In this document: positions 6,066-12,525 of the stretch, piece after piece
How the letters are laid out: every line of letters begins with the position of its first letter
Position numbering within the stretch: the first letter of the stretch is position 1
NCBI GenBank assembly: GCA_900550965.1
Contig: URUC01000032.1
Location: 1-20,014, forward strand
Length of the DNA stretch: 20,014 nucleotides
Source of the DNA: an uncultured Collinsella sp.
GTDB taxonomy: Bacteria > Actinomycetota > Coriobacteriia > Coriobacteriales > Coriobacteriaceae
Direction of reading: 5' to 3'
Translations under genes and position numbers: made by a program
Notes under the pieces: model-generated
Told to the model about the DNA's origin: nothing
Database searches by the model: none
The model's input: only the letters and a program-made list of their open reading frames with translations

Positions 6066-8561
6066 CTATTCGTCAACGCTCCCGTTGTTTTCGCGGTCAT
6101 TTGCAAGCATCGCTGCGCCGGCGACCGTTGTCGCCACGGCGGCAGCGGCGAGCCCGGCGGCAATGCCGGAGCCATCGCCCGTGCCGGCGAGTTTTCCGCC
6201 CGAGCTCTTGCCCTTGTTGCCCTTACCGTTCTTATCAGCGCTGCCTGCGTTGGAACCCGTGCCACCGTCGGTGCCGCTGCCGGTGCCGCCCGCACTGCCC
6301 GAGGCCGCTACGGTAAAGCTTGCGGCTCCGTCGCTGGCGAGCGTGTAGTTCTGCGCCGCGTTGCCCAAGAGACCGTTCACGCGCACCCAGTACGTCCCTG
6401 CGGCAAATGTTTCGCCCTCGGCCATCGCCGTTCCCGGAGCGCCGTTCGCGTCGTGCACAAACTCGAGCTGGGCCGTGCAGGCATCGGTTTCGAGCTTGCC
6501 CTCGAGTGATGCCGCAATCTTGGCGCGCACGTCTTCGCCGGCCTTAAGGCCTTCGAGTCCCTCAAAATGGGGCGTCAGCGCGCGTGGATCGATATCGATG
6601 GGCACGGAGCCCTGCAGCCCCGTAACGGTCTCGTTGCCCAGGGCGTCGACATCCACATATTCGATGGCAAACGCATGGCCCGAAGCCGCCACGTTGAGTA
6701 CGTTGCTGCTGTCGACAAGGCGGAAATGACCCTCGCCAACGGTCTTGCCGTCCTGGAGCGAGGCGTCGCTCAGCGAGTTGCCATATGTCATGTGCATGCG
6801 GGCTGGGAGGTAGCACGAAGCTGTCTGCTTGTGCTGTGTATCGTAATCGTAATTGCGCTGGTAGATGCTCCGGGCCAGCGCCGCATCAACAAAGTCGGAT
6901 GCGATGATGCCAATGTGCTCGAGGTAATCTGACTTTGTATCCTCGATGCCGCTGGGATTGATGTACGGGCTCTTATACAGATGCTCGTTGACTACCCGTG
7001 CCGAGGTAAAAGGATTGCCTCCGTGCGACAAGCCCGTGCAGCTGGTGTAGTTGATAGACCAGCAACGCTCCTGGACTTGCACCTTGGCCCCGTCATCGTC
7101 CACGACGTCCACCTTGTTGCGCGTGCGCCCGGTCGTTTCCTTCAGCGCATTATCGACCCAGCTGAGCTTGTCGGTTCCCGTGAGTTTGTACTTGTCCTGG
7201 GCGTATACCTTGGTGCAATAGGGCTCTTTGTCGCCTGTTTCCCCCGCGGCTTCAAAGGCCCGCGCGTCTTGGACAAGACACATAGTGGCGCTGTCGGAGT
7301 GAGCCTTGATCTTGTCATCCCATTCGGTAAGGTCGAGGCCCCACGTGTGGCCGCTTACACTGTTGCCGGCGAGCCTAAATCGACGCAGCAGAACGATCTT
7401 TCCGCGCACCTCGTGTAGCGTGGGGGTTCGGCTCGACGTATAGAACAGTTTGGGGTTGTCGTCCAAAACCTTGGCGAAAGCCGTCGTAACACTTTCGTCG
7501 GTAGCCTCGTCGTTGCCTCGTGATACAAGCATGATGAGCGCTTCTGTCGGGTTTTCGTTCAAAAACGTTTTGAAGTAGCCTATGACATCGGAAAGATGCA
7601 TAAAGTACGCGTCTTTTTTGAATAGGTAGAAATCCCCGTGGCAGATACCGGGGTTGTCGCCCTTTCCGAGCCGGATATCAAAATAGCGGATTCCCTCGAG
7701 CAACTGCGTGGGAATGTAATCCTGCTGGCATTTTACTTGCGAGGATTGGGGCTCAGTGTCGTTGTCCACGCTGCAGGTGCCCGAATCGTGCGTACCCGGG
7801 ATGCTCAGCTCGTCGAGGAACTTGTTGTCGTCGACGTATTTCATCCAACATGGCCCATCGACGTAGCTGCTGTACGTGATCCAGTCGAGGCTGCTAACCG
7901 TGGCATCGTTCTTTTTCATGTCGTAACCGATAAGTTCGAGCTCCCACGGAATGCTCTTACTCTTATGGCAGATCTTATTGTTGTCCTGGTCTTTGTCGTT
8001 CGATTCTATTGCCAGGTACTTAATGTCTTTTTTCTCGGTTTCTTTCTCGACCGTGCGGTCTCGGATGATATAGGTTCCGTTTGATTGACGCTCGAACGCA
8101 AAAGAGCGGCTGGCCTTGCCGTCATGCTCGCCGCTCCATACGTGGATGACCTTTCCATCTTTGTCCGAGTCGCCATCGACCGACCAAATGCTATAGCCCG
8201 TCTTTTTATGCTCTTCGAAATTGAGCAGGGTGCGGATGGCATACCAATTTGTATCGTCATTCTTGGTCGTTACGTTCTCAAGGATGAGCTTGTTGGACGT
8301 GCCGTCATTAAACAGGTGGCAGACGTTGCCGATGACGTTGCCGTCTTCGTTGACGCTCGCGGTGCGAAAATAGCCCGCGGGGCGAAGGCGAATGACGAAA
8401 TTGTCGAGGCTGACCGACGCTGTGGCAGCGTCGTCTGCAAATGCCGCGCGCACGGGAAGGCCCAATCCCGCGGTTTCGGGCAGGCTTGCAAGCGGCGACA
8501 ACGCCGCGAGTCCAAGGCCCAGCGTAAACGCTCGGCGACTGATGGCATGATGTTCGGTCAT
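6066..8561 (-). CDS. Tat-exported PI-PLC X-domain protein with LAxTG sorting signal
   Basis: 831 residues. The N-terminus SRRAFTLGLGLAAL is a twin-arginine signal, probably cut after AFA (about residue 42). Residues 50-215 look like a ricin-type beta-trefoil/carbohydrate-binding region. The phosphatidylinositol-specific phospholipase C X domain follows (about 245-430): LSIPGTHDSGT carries the first catalytic His (258), GIRYFDIRLGKGD the conserved barrel strand, and ICHGDFYLF the second His (308). A beta-rich domain (about 600-740) leads to a Gly/Ser/Thr linker. The C-terminus has LAGTGD (about 791-796), a hydrophobic segment and a short tail, a class E-type sortase signal, though the tail is only weakly charged. 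GGAGGAG stands 5 bases before the ATG. Expected location: cell wall surface. The lipid or glycolipid substrate is unknown. Confidence 0.88.
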   Translation of the reverse strand: MTEHHAISRRAFTLGLGLAALSPLASLPETAGLGLPVRAAFADDAATASVSLDNFVIRLRPAGYFRTASVNEDGNVIGNVCHLFNDGTSNKLILENVTTKNDDTNWYAIRTLLNFEEHKKTGYSIWSVDGDSDKDGKVIHVWSGEHDGKASRSFAFERQSNGTYIIRDRTVEKETEKKDIKYLAIESNDKDQDNNKICHKSKSIPWELELIGYDMKKNDATVSSLDWITYSSYVDGPCWMKYVDDNKFLDELSIPGTHDSGTCSVDNDTEPQSSQVKCQQDYIPTQLLEGIRYFDIRLGKGDNPGICHGDFYLFKKDAYFMHLSDVIGYFKTFLNENPTEALIMLVSRGNDEATDESVTTAFAKVLDDNPKLFYTSSRTPTLHEVRGKIVLLRRFRLAGNSVSGHTWGLDLTEWDDKIKAHSDSATMCLVQDARAFEAAGETGDKEPYCTKVYAQDKYKLTGTDKLSWVDNALKETTGRTRNKVDVVDDDGAKVQVQERCWSINYTSCTGLSHGGNPFTSARVVNEHLYKSPYINPSGIEDTKSDYLEHIGIIASDFVDAALARSIYQRNYDYDTQHKQTASCYLPARMHMTYGNSLSDASLQDGKTVGEGHFRLVDSSNVLNVAASGHAFAIEYVDVDALGNETVTGLQGSVPIDIDPRALTPHFEGLEGLKAGEDVRAKIAASLEGKLETDACTAQLEFVHDANGAPGTAMAEGETFAAGTYWVRVNGLLGNAAQNYTLASDGAASFTVAASGSAGGTGSGTDGGTGSNAGSADKNGKGNKGKSSGGKLAGTGDGSGIAAGLAAAAVATTVAGAAMLANDRENNGSVDE

Positions 8562-8761
8562 AACTCCTCCATTCGCAGGGTGCGGTTATGCACTCATTTT
8601 GGTCACTTTACTGCCCGGATGTTTAAAGGTCCGGCTCAATTGTCTGCGCGGCGCTATAAATCGGCGAGCGGACGTGCTGGGGTGCTTGTTCATGTTGTGC
8701 CGTTACCGCGCTGGGGGTGGTTTTGCCGCCCGGCACCCTCGCGTTCGCCGGCTATCGGCAT
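8562..8761. other. Intergenic leader of the phospholipase-like gene
   Basis: No gene seen. A CAGTAAA motif (minus strand, 8613-8607) lies 46 bases from the start codon at 8561, the same placement as before the lipoprotein at 8866-9459. It may be part of a promoter, but no clear -35 is visible. Confidence 0.3.
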
Positions 8762-8795
8762 AAGAAAGGGAGGGCCGGCGATCCGATCCTCCCTT
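8762..8795 (-). terminator. Terminator of lipoprotein gene 8866-9459
   Basis: Stem AAGGGAGG (8766-8773) with CCTCCCTT (8788-8795). On the minus strand a TCTTA follows. It lies about 70 bases after the lipoprotein stop codon. Confidence 0.55.
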
Positions 8796-8865
8796 GGTGC
8801 GAAGCGCTGGGGTATCGTCGCTTGTTTGCACTGTGCCCGTGTTTCCCGCTGCGCTCGCCAGTCGT

Positions 8866-9459
8866 TTAGCGCTTGATCTCGATATCGTCGAGCTTGACGT
8901 CCATGGCTTCGGTCTTGGCTTTGGCGATATCATCGGCAAACTCCAGAGACTTCATCATGGTCTCGACGGCGTCCTTGTGCTCCTCGACATTGTCGATGCT
9001 CACGTAAACGCTGCCGCCGCCTGCTTCGGTGAAGTACTCAGTCGTTACGCCGCCCGAGTGTGTATAGGAAGCGTTGCGCCAAGTCTTGCCGTTGTACTTG
9101 ACGGGATCATTCTCGGTCCACTCAAAGTTGGCCTTCCATTTGGCCTCGTAGTCGAACAGCTCGTCAGCATTCTTGTCAGAGTCGAAGACAGGGATGAAGC
9201 GATCGCTGGCGTGCTCGCTCTCGGTGAACTTAAACTGGGCCCTGTCGGCGGTGTCGCCGGCAACGTCGGTGATCTCGACGCCCTCGGGCACCTCGACCTT
9301 AAACCAAATGAAGTCGGTCCTCATATCCACGGCTGGCTTTTCTGCGCCGCCGCCACCGCCACTGCCGGTAGCGCCGCCGCTTCCGCCGCAACCCACCAGG
9401 GCAACCGCGGCAAGGAGACTGATGCAGAGTGTGAGAATCGCAAAGGCCTTCTTTTTCAT
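8866..9459 (-). CDS. Lipoprotein, paralogue of 9703-10305
   Basis: 197 residues with a lipoprotein signal: MKKKAFAILTLCISLLAAVA followed by LVGCGG, so Cys24 is the probable lipidated residue. A Gly/Ser-rich spacer follows, then a domain starting TDFIWFKVEVPEGVEITD and containing SDRFIPVFDSDKNADELFDY, KYNGKTWRNASYT and GGGSVYVSIDNVEEHKDAVE. The closing helix and IDNVEEH-type block match the neighbouring paralogue. Expected to be anchored on the outer face of the membrane. The ATG follows GAGGAGG at a good distance. The family is not recognised; ligand binding is only a guess from the small beta-rich domain. It has its own terminator. Confidence 0.85.
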   Translation of the reverse strand: MKKKAFAILTLCISLLAAVALVGCGGSGGATGSGGGGGAEKPAVDMRTDFIWFKVEVPEGVEITDVAGDTADRAQFKFTESEHASDRFIPVFDSDKNADELFDYEAKWKANFEWTENDPVKYNGKTWRNASYTHSGGVTTEYFTEAGGGSVYVSIDNVEEHKDAVETMMKSLEFADDIAKAKTEAMDVKLDDIEIKR

Positions 9460-9532
9460 GGTCGTGTCCTCCTCGATCTGTAACCGCCCATGGATTACCT
9501 GCCTTTACTGTACGCGTGGACGGCTCGCTAGG

Positions 9533-9550
9533 GTGGGCCATGTGTCCCAT
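9533..9550. repeat. 18-bp near-palindrome, copy 1, upstream of lipoprotein 1
   Basis: GTGGGCCATGTGTCCCAT, identical at 10503-10520. The core TGGGCCATGTGTCCCA pairs at 6 of 8 dyad positions, like a repressor or activator site. It lies 74 bases before the lipoprotein start at 9459. Confidence 0.55.
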
Positions 9551-9595
9551 TCTGAGGGCCGGATTTGCGCCGACAAGTGGCAATATGCGCGGGTC

Positions 9596-9632
9596 CAAAA
9601 GAGGGGAGGGCCGATGCCTGTCGGCCCTCCCC
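9596..9632 (-). terminator. Strong terminator of lipoprotein gene 9703-10305
   Basis: Perfect 12-bp stem, GGGGAGGGCCGA (9603-9614) with TCGGCCCTCCCC (9621-9632), loop of 6. On the minus strand it is followed by TCTTTTGG. Confidence 0.8.
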
Positions 9633-9702
9633 GGGGTTGGGTGCCCGTTGCTTTAATGGGGCGCATGTGCGCAGGTGCGCGTAGGCGCGTGCGGGTGTCC
9701 CG

Positions 9703-10305
9703 TTACTTGAGCTCGATGCTCGAAATCTCGACTTCGCGCGCCTCGGAAACTGCCTCTGCCATGTCATCGGGGAACTCGATGGAGTTGAGGAGCGTCTCGG
9801 CTTCTTTCTTGTGCTGGTCGAAGTTCGAGATGAGGACGTAGACGCTTCCCGGCTCAACGTCGGTAAAAAGCATGGTTGAGATGCCGCTGTTGTCCTCGTA
9901 TGTTCCGACGAGCCACGTCCTGCCGTTATACTCGACGGACCCGCCATCCTTCCACTGGAACGTATCCCCCTTCTTTTCTGCCTGGTCGGCGTGGGATTCC
10001 TCGGCTGTCATCGCTTTTTTCCAAACGGGGATAAAGCGATCGGCCGAGGCGTTCTCGTCTTCGGGGAAGGTGAGCTGGACCCTGTCGGCATTCTTGCCGG
10101 CGGAGTCGCTTACGCCGACGCCCTCGGGCATCTCGACCTTAAACCAGATAAAGTCGGTCTTCTTGGCGACGGGGGCCTTTTCCTTGCCCTCGCTCTTGGA
10201 TGCGCTGCTGCCCCCGCCCGATGCGTTCCCGCCGCAGCCGACAAAGGCAAACGCGGCAAAGAGGGCGATGCAAAGGGAAAGGATTGATAGGGTCTTTTTC
10301 TTCAT
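9703..10305 (-). CDS. Lipoprotein, paralogue of 8866-9459
   Basis: 200 residues. Signal MKKKTLSILSLCIALFAAFA then FVGCGG places the lipid on Cys24, as in the paralogue. A Ser/Gly/Lys spacer leads to the shared domain: TDFIWFKVEMPEGVGVSDSA, ADRVQLTFPEDENASADRFI, VEYNGRTWLVGTYEDNSG and PGSVYVLISNFDQHKKEAET. The ATG at 10305 follows AAGGAGG at 8 bases; the frame stays open upstream to 10377 but those residues lack any signal-peptide sense. The two genes are in tandem with separate terminators, consistent with duplication followed by independent expression. Function unknown. Confidence 0.85.
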   Translation of the reverse strand: MKKKTLSILSLCIALFAAFAFVGCGGNASGGGSSASKSEGKEKAPVAKKTDFIWFKVEMPEGVGVSDSAGKNADRVQLTFPEDENASADRFIPVWKKAMTAEESHADQAEKKGDTFQWKDGGSVEYNGRTWLVGTYEDNSGISTMLFTDVEPGSVYVLISNFDQHKKEAETLLNSIEFPDDMAEAVSEAREVEISSIELK

Positions 10306-10575
10306 GGTGGCGTCCTCCTTGTCTGCCAGGGACATCGTGTGCCGCGGATCGCTGGGGCGGCGGTTACGCATGCACATGATGCCTTTGTTTACTGTGCGGT
10401 TATTCCTCCATTCGTCGTCCGGTGCCGTGATGAGCTTGCCCCAACATAGGGCTCCTTACCTATATGTATGCCCCAGTTGCCGCTGCCCGGGAGTCTCGAA
10501 ACGTGGGCCATGTGTCCCATGTTTGTGTCGCTGCCGCCTATCGTGTGCCATAGAAATCCGCGATGGCCAGGTGCG
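10306..10575. other. Divergent intergenic region, lipoprotein 2 / fchA
   Basis: No gene recognised. Holds a CAGTAAA motif on the minus strand (10394-10388), an AATGGAGGAAT sequence resembling a stray ribosome binding site on the minus strand near 10400-10412, and the second 18-bp near-palindrome (listed separately). Confidence 0.4.
10503..10520. repeat. 18-bp near-palindrome, copy 2, upstream of lipoprotein 2
   Basis: Identical to 9533-9550. It lies 198 bases before the start at 10305, farther than copy 1 is from its gene, and in the region shared with the divergent fchA. Confidence 0.55.
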
Positions 10576-10604
10576 CTGACGCCCATGTGCTTATGGGCTA
10601 GACT
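10576..10604 (+). promoter_or_regulatory. Candidate promoter of fchA-folD with dyad in the spacer
   Basis: CTGACG (10576-10581) and TAGACT (10599-10604) are 17 bases apart. The spacer contains the perfect dyad CCCAT-N6-ATGGG (10582-10597). A 7-bp hairpin CGGTCGG/CCGACCG (10631-10654) lies in the leader before the gene. I saw no known folate riboswitch here. Confidence 0.4.
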
Positions 10605-10681
10605 TAGCACCATTATGTGATCGATGCGGTCGGTCGGCGGTTGCCACCCGACCGATGTATATGACTTGAAGGTGCATGTGT

Positions 10682-11314
10682 ATGAGCCAAGAGATGATGG
10701 ACAAGACCTGCCGCGGGTTTGCCGAGGCGCTGGCCGCGCGCGAGCCGGTTCCCGGCGGTGGCAGCGCGAGCGCCTTTGTGGGCGCGCTGGGCGCCTCGCT
10801 GTGCGGAATGGTTGCCCGCTACGGTGCGACCAATCCCGCGCTTGCTGATCGTGCGGATGACCTGACGCGTGCGTTTGCCCAGGCTGATGAGCTGGCCCAG
10901 GAGCTTGTCGAGTTGGTTGCCGAGGACGTTCGTGCATATGGGCAGGTGTCCGCGGCGTACGGTATTCCGCGTGGCGATCCGGCTCGAGCGACCGCGATTC
11001 AGGATGCGCTGCATGTGGCCGCTATGCCGCCGTATCGCATTATGGATGCCTGCGGGCGTGCACTGGCGCTGCTCGAGGACATGGCCGACAAGGGTTCGCG
11101 TCAGCTGCTGTCCGATGTGGCGTGCGGCGCCGTGTTCTGCCGTTCTGCTATGCAGGGCGCGAGCTTGACGCTCTTTGCGAACACCACGTCTATGAAGGAT
11201 CGCGCTCGTGCTGAGGAGCTCGAGACGGCGTGTGATGAGTTGCTCGACACGTGGTTGCCGCGCGCCGATGCGCTGGCGCGCCGCGCAGCCGACGCTGCAA
11301 GGAAGAGAGGATAG
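10682..11314 (+). CDS. fchA: Cyclodeaminase/cyclohydrolase family protein (methenyl-THF cyclohydrolase FchA)
   Basis: About 210 residues, matching the stand-alone FTCD C-terminal-domain family. Near the N-terminus EPVPGGGSASAFVGALGASL is the family signature (PGGGS), followed by an all-helical body (ELVELVAEDVRAYGQVSAAY, AMPPYRIMDACGRAL, SDVACGAVFCRSAMQGA). Members act as 5,10-methenyltetrahydrofolate cyclohydrolase or formimino-THF cyclodeaminase. The next gene, folD, begins 2 bases after the stop, so the two are cotranscribed and likely act in sequence on C1-folates; no formiminotransferase is adjacent, favouring the cyclohydrolase role. The ATG at 10682 has AAGGTG at a suitable distance; an in-frame ATG lies 6 bases earlier. 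Cytosolic. Confidence 0.88.
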   Translation: MSQEMMDKTCRGFAEALAAREPVPGGGSASAFVGALGASLCGMVARYGATNPALADRADDLTRAFAQADELAQELVELVAEDVRAYGQVSAAYGIPRGDPARATAIQDALHVAAMPPYRIMDACGRALALLEDMADKGSRQLLSDVACGAVFCRSAMQGASLTLFANTTSMKDRARAEELETACDELLDTWLPRADALARRAADAARKRG

Positions 11315-11316
11315 CC

Positions 11317-12171
11317 ATGGCTGAACTGCTGAAGGGTGCTCCCGTTGCTCGCGCTTTGACTGAGGAACTCGCTGCTCACTGTGCAGCCCTGCGCGAGCGA
11401 GGCATTGTTCCGACGTTGGCTATCGTGCGTGTGGGTGAACGCGAGGACGACCTATCCTACGAGCGCGGTGCGTTCAAGCGCTGCGAAAAAGTGGGGATTG
11501 AGGCTCGTCGCGTTTTGCTTCCCGCTGATGTTTCGCAGGACGAGCTGTTGGCGGCTATTAAGGACATCAATGCCGACCCTGCTGTTCATGGCTGTCTGAT
11601 GTTCCGCCCGCTGCCCGCCGGCCTTGACGAGAACGCCGTCGCCGCGGCACTCGATCCCGCCAAGGATGTTGACTCCATGACGCCGGCTTCGCTGCTCACC
11701 ACGCTTTCGGGGCGCGGCGAGGGTTTTGCCCCCTGCACAGCCGAAGCCGTGCTTGCTCTGCTGGATCATTACGGCGTTGAGCTGGATGGAGCTAAGGTTG
11801 CTGTGGTCGGGCGCTCGCTGGTGATCGGGCGTCCCGTTGCCGCCATGCTTACGGCGCGCAATTCGACCGTGACGACGTGCCATACGCATACGCGCGACCT
11901 TGCTGCCGAGTGCCGTGCTGCCGACATTGTGGTTGCCGCCGTTGGACGCGCGCGTACGATTGGCGTGGATGCGGTTCGCGAGGGCCAGACGATCATCGAT
12001 GTTGGCATTAATTGGGACGAGGCCGCTGGCAAGCTGGTGGGTGACGTCGATTCTGATGCTGCGGAGCCGGTCGTTAACGCCATCACGCCCGTGCCGGGCG
12101 GCGTGGGCGCTGTGACGACGGCGATCCTCGCCAAACACGTGATCGAGGCGGCCGAGCGCGCATCGAAATAG
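11317..12171 (+). CDS. folD: FolD-family methylene-THF dehydrogenase, cyclohydrolase residues altered
   Basis: 284 residues, full FolD length. FolD converts 5,10-methylene-THF to methenyl-THF with NAD(P)+ and normally hydrolyses this to 10-formyl-THF. The Rossmann motif VVGRSLVIGRPVA (about 163-175), PCTAEAVLALLDHY, IDVGIN and ITPVPGGVGAVTTAIL are intact. Tyr48 is kept, but aligned with E. coli YVASKRKAC the catalytic Lys position is Ala52 (YERGAFKRC), and the usual VQLPLP Gln is Phe96 (MFRPLP). The second Asp of KDVD is kept (Asp119). Loss of Lys and Gln predicts a dehydrogenase with little cyclohydrolase activity, complemented by FchA. Lys54, two residues on, could compensate. The ATG follows GAGAGGAT; the frame open upstream overlaps fchA and is ignored. 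Confidence 0.93.
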   Translation: MAELLKGAPVARALTEELAAHCAALRERGIVPTLAIVRVGEREDDLSYERGAFKRCEKVGIEARRVLLPADVSQDELLAAIKDINADPAVHGCLMFRPLPAGLDENAVAAALDPAKDVDSMTPASLLTTLSGRGEGFAPCTAEAVLALLDHYGVELDGAKVAVVGRSLVIGRPVAAMLTARNSTVTTCHTHTRDLAAECRAADIVVAAVGRARTIGVDAVREGQTIIDVGINWDEAAGKLVGDVDSDAAEPVVNAITPVPGGVGAVTTAILAKHVIEAAERASK

Positions 12172-12219
12172 GCGTTTTGGGCTGTTTGAGGGGTTAGCTC
12201 TATACCCCGTGGACAGAAA

Positions 12220-12327
12220 ATGCCAAATATGAGTACTGTTGCCAAGATAGTCATATATATTTTAGGCCAAATAGGCTCTCTAACGATATTTATTATCGAT
12301 AGAGAGCCTATTTTATTGGACCTATGA
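12220..12327 (+). CDS. Possible 35-residue ORF in left arm of the element
   Basis: Starts inside the left terminal repeat: MPNMSTVAKIVIYILGQIGS, then LTIFIIDREPILLDL. The middle is strongly hydrophobic, so a single membrane-spanning peptide is possible. The upstream GGACAG is a weak ribosome binding site. The ORF overlaps a hairpin, and the same seven-residue start occurs in the opposite arm. Coding status is uncertain. Confidence 0.25.
   Translation: MPNMSTVAKIVIYILGQIGSLTIFIIDREPILLDL
12272..12317 (+). terminator. Strong hairpin and T tract, probable fchA-folD terminator
   Basis: A 17-bp stem with one mismatch: TAGGCTCTCTAACGATA (12272-12288) against TATCGATAGAGAGCCTA (12294-12310), 5-base loop, then TTTTATT. 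It lies within the AT-rich element and about 100 bases after the folD stop, so the insertion may supply the terminator. Confidence 0.65.
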
Positions 12328-12340
12328 GGAATTACATCAT

Positions 12341-12427
12341 CTAATTTTTGAACAAATGTAGACTTTCGACACCCATACGTAGCAAAATTGCTGTTACTAA
12401 ATTGGTGACAGTACTCATATTTGGCAT
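12341..12427 (-). CDS. Possible 28-residue ORF in right arm of the element
   Basis: Minus-strand frame from the right terminal repeat: MPNMSTVTNLVTAILLRMGV, then ESLHLFKN. It converges on the 12220-12327 ORF and shares its first seven residues because of the inverted repeat. No clear ribosome binding site. It may simply reflect the repeat. Confidence 0.22.
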   Translation of the reverse strand: MPNMSTVTNLVTAILLRMGVESLHLFKN

Positions 12428-12525
12428 TTTTTGACCACAGGGGTTGCCAGCGCCGTGGTTTCGCCCTTTCTGCGCCGAAGCGATACACTGTTATCGTTTG
12501 ATTTCTTCGCTCAAGGAGGATGCGC

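Larger units (their letters stand above)
12205..12443. mobile_element. AT-rich MITE-like element with 35-36-bp terminal inverted repeats
   Basis: Left repeat 12205-12239 and right repeat 12408-12443 are inverted; the inner 23 bases match exactly (core ATGCCAAATATGAGTACTGT) and the outer parts match with a gap and a few changes (CCCCGTGGACAG against CCCCTGTGGTCA). The roughly 240-bp interior is far more AT-rich than the flanking genes, a sign of transfer. No transposase is encoded and no clear target duplication is seen. It sits between folD and the dipeptidase gene. A non-mobile regulatory palindrome is the alternative. Confidence 0.6.

Noticed and set aside
9703..10377. Longer start for lipoprotein 2 at 10377
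   Set aside because: Would put 24 charged residues before a perfect lipoprotein signal; the ATG at 10305 has AAGGAGG.
10631..10654. Hairpin in the fchA leader as a tetrahydrofolate riboswitch
   Set aside because: Only a simple 7-bp stem; none of the conserved THF-riboswitch sequence is visible.
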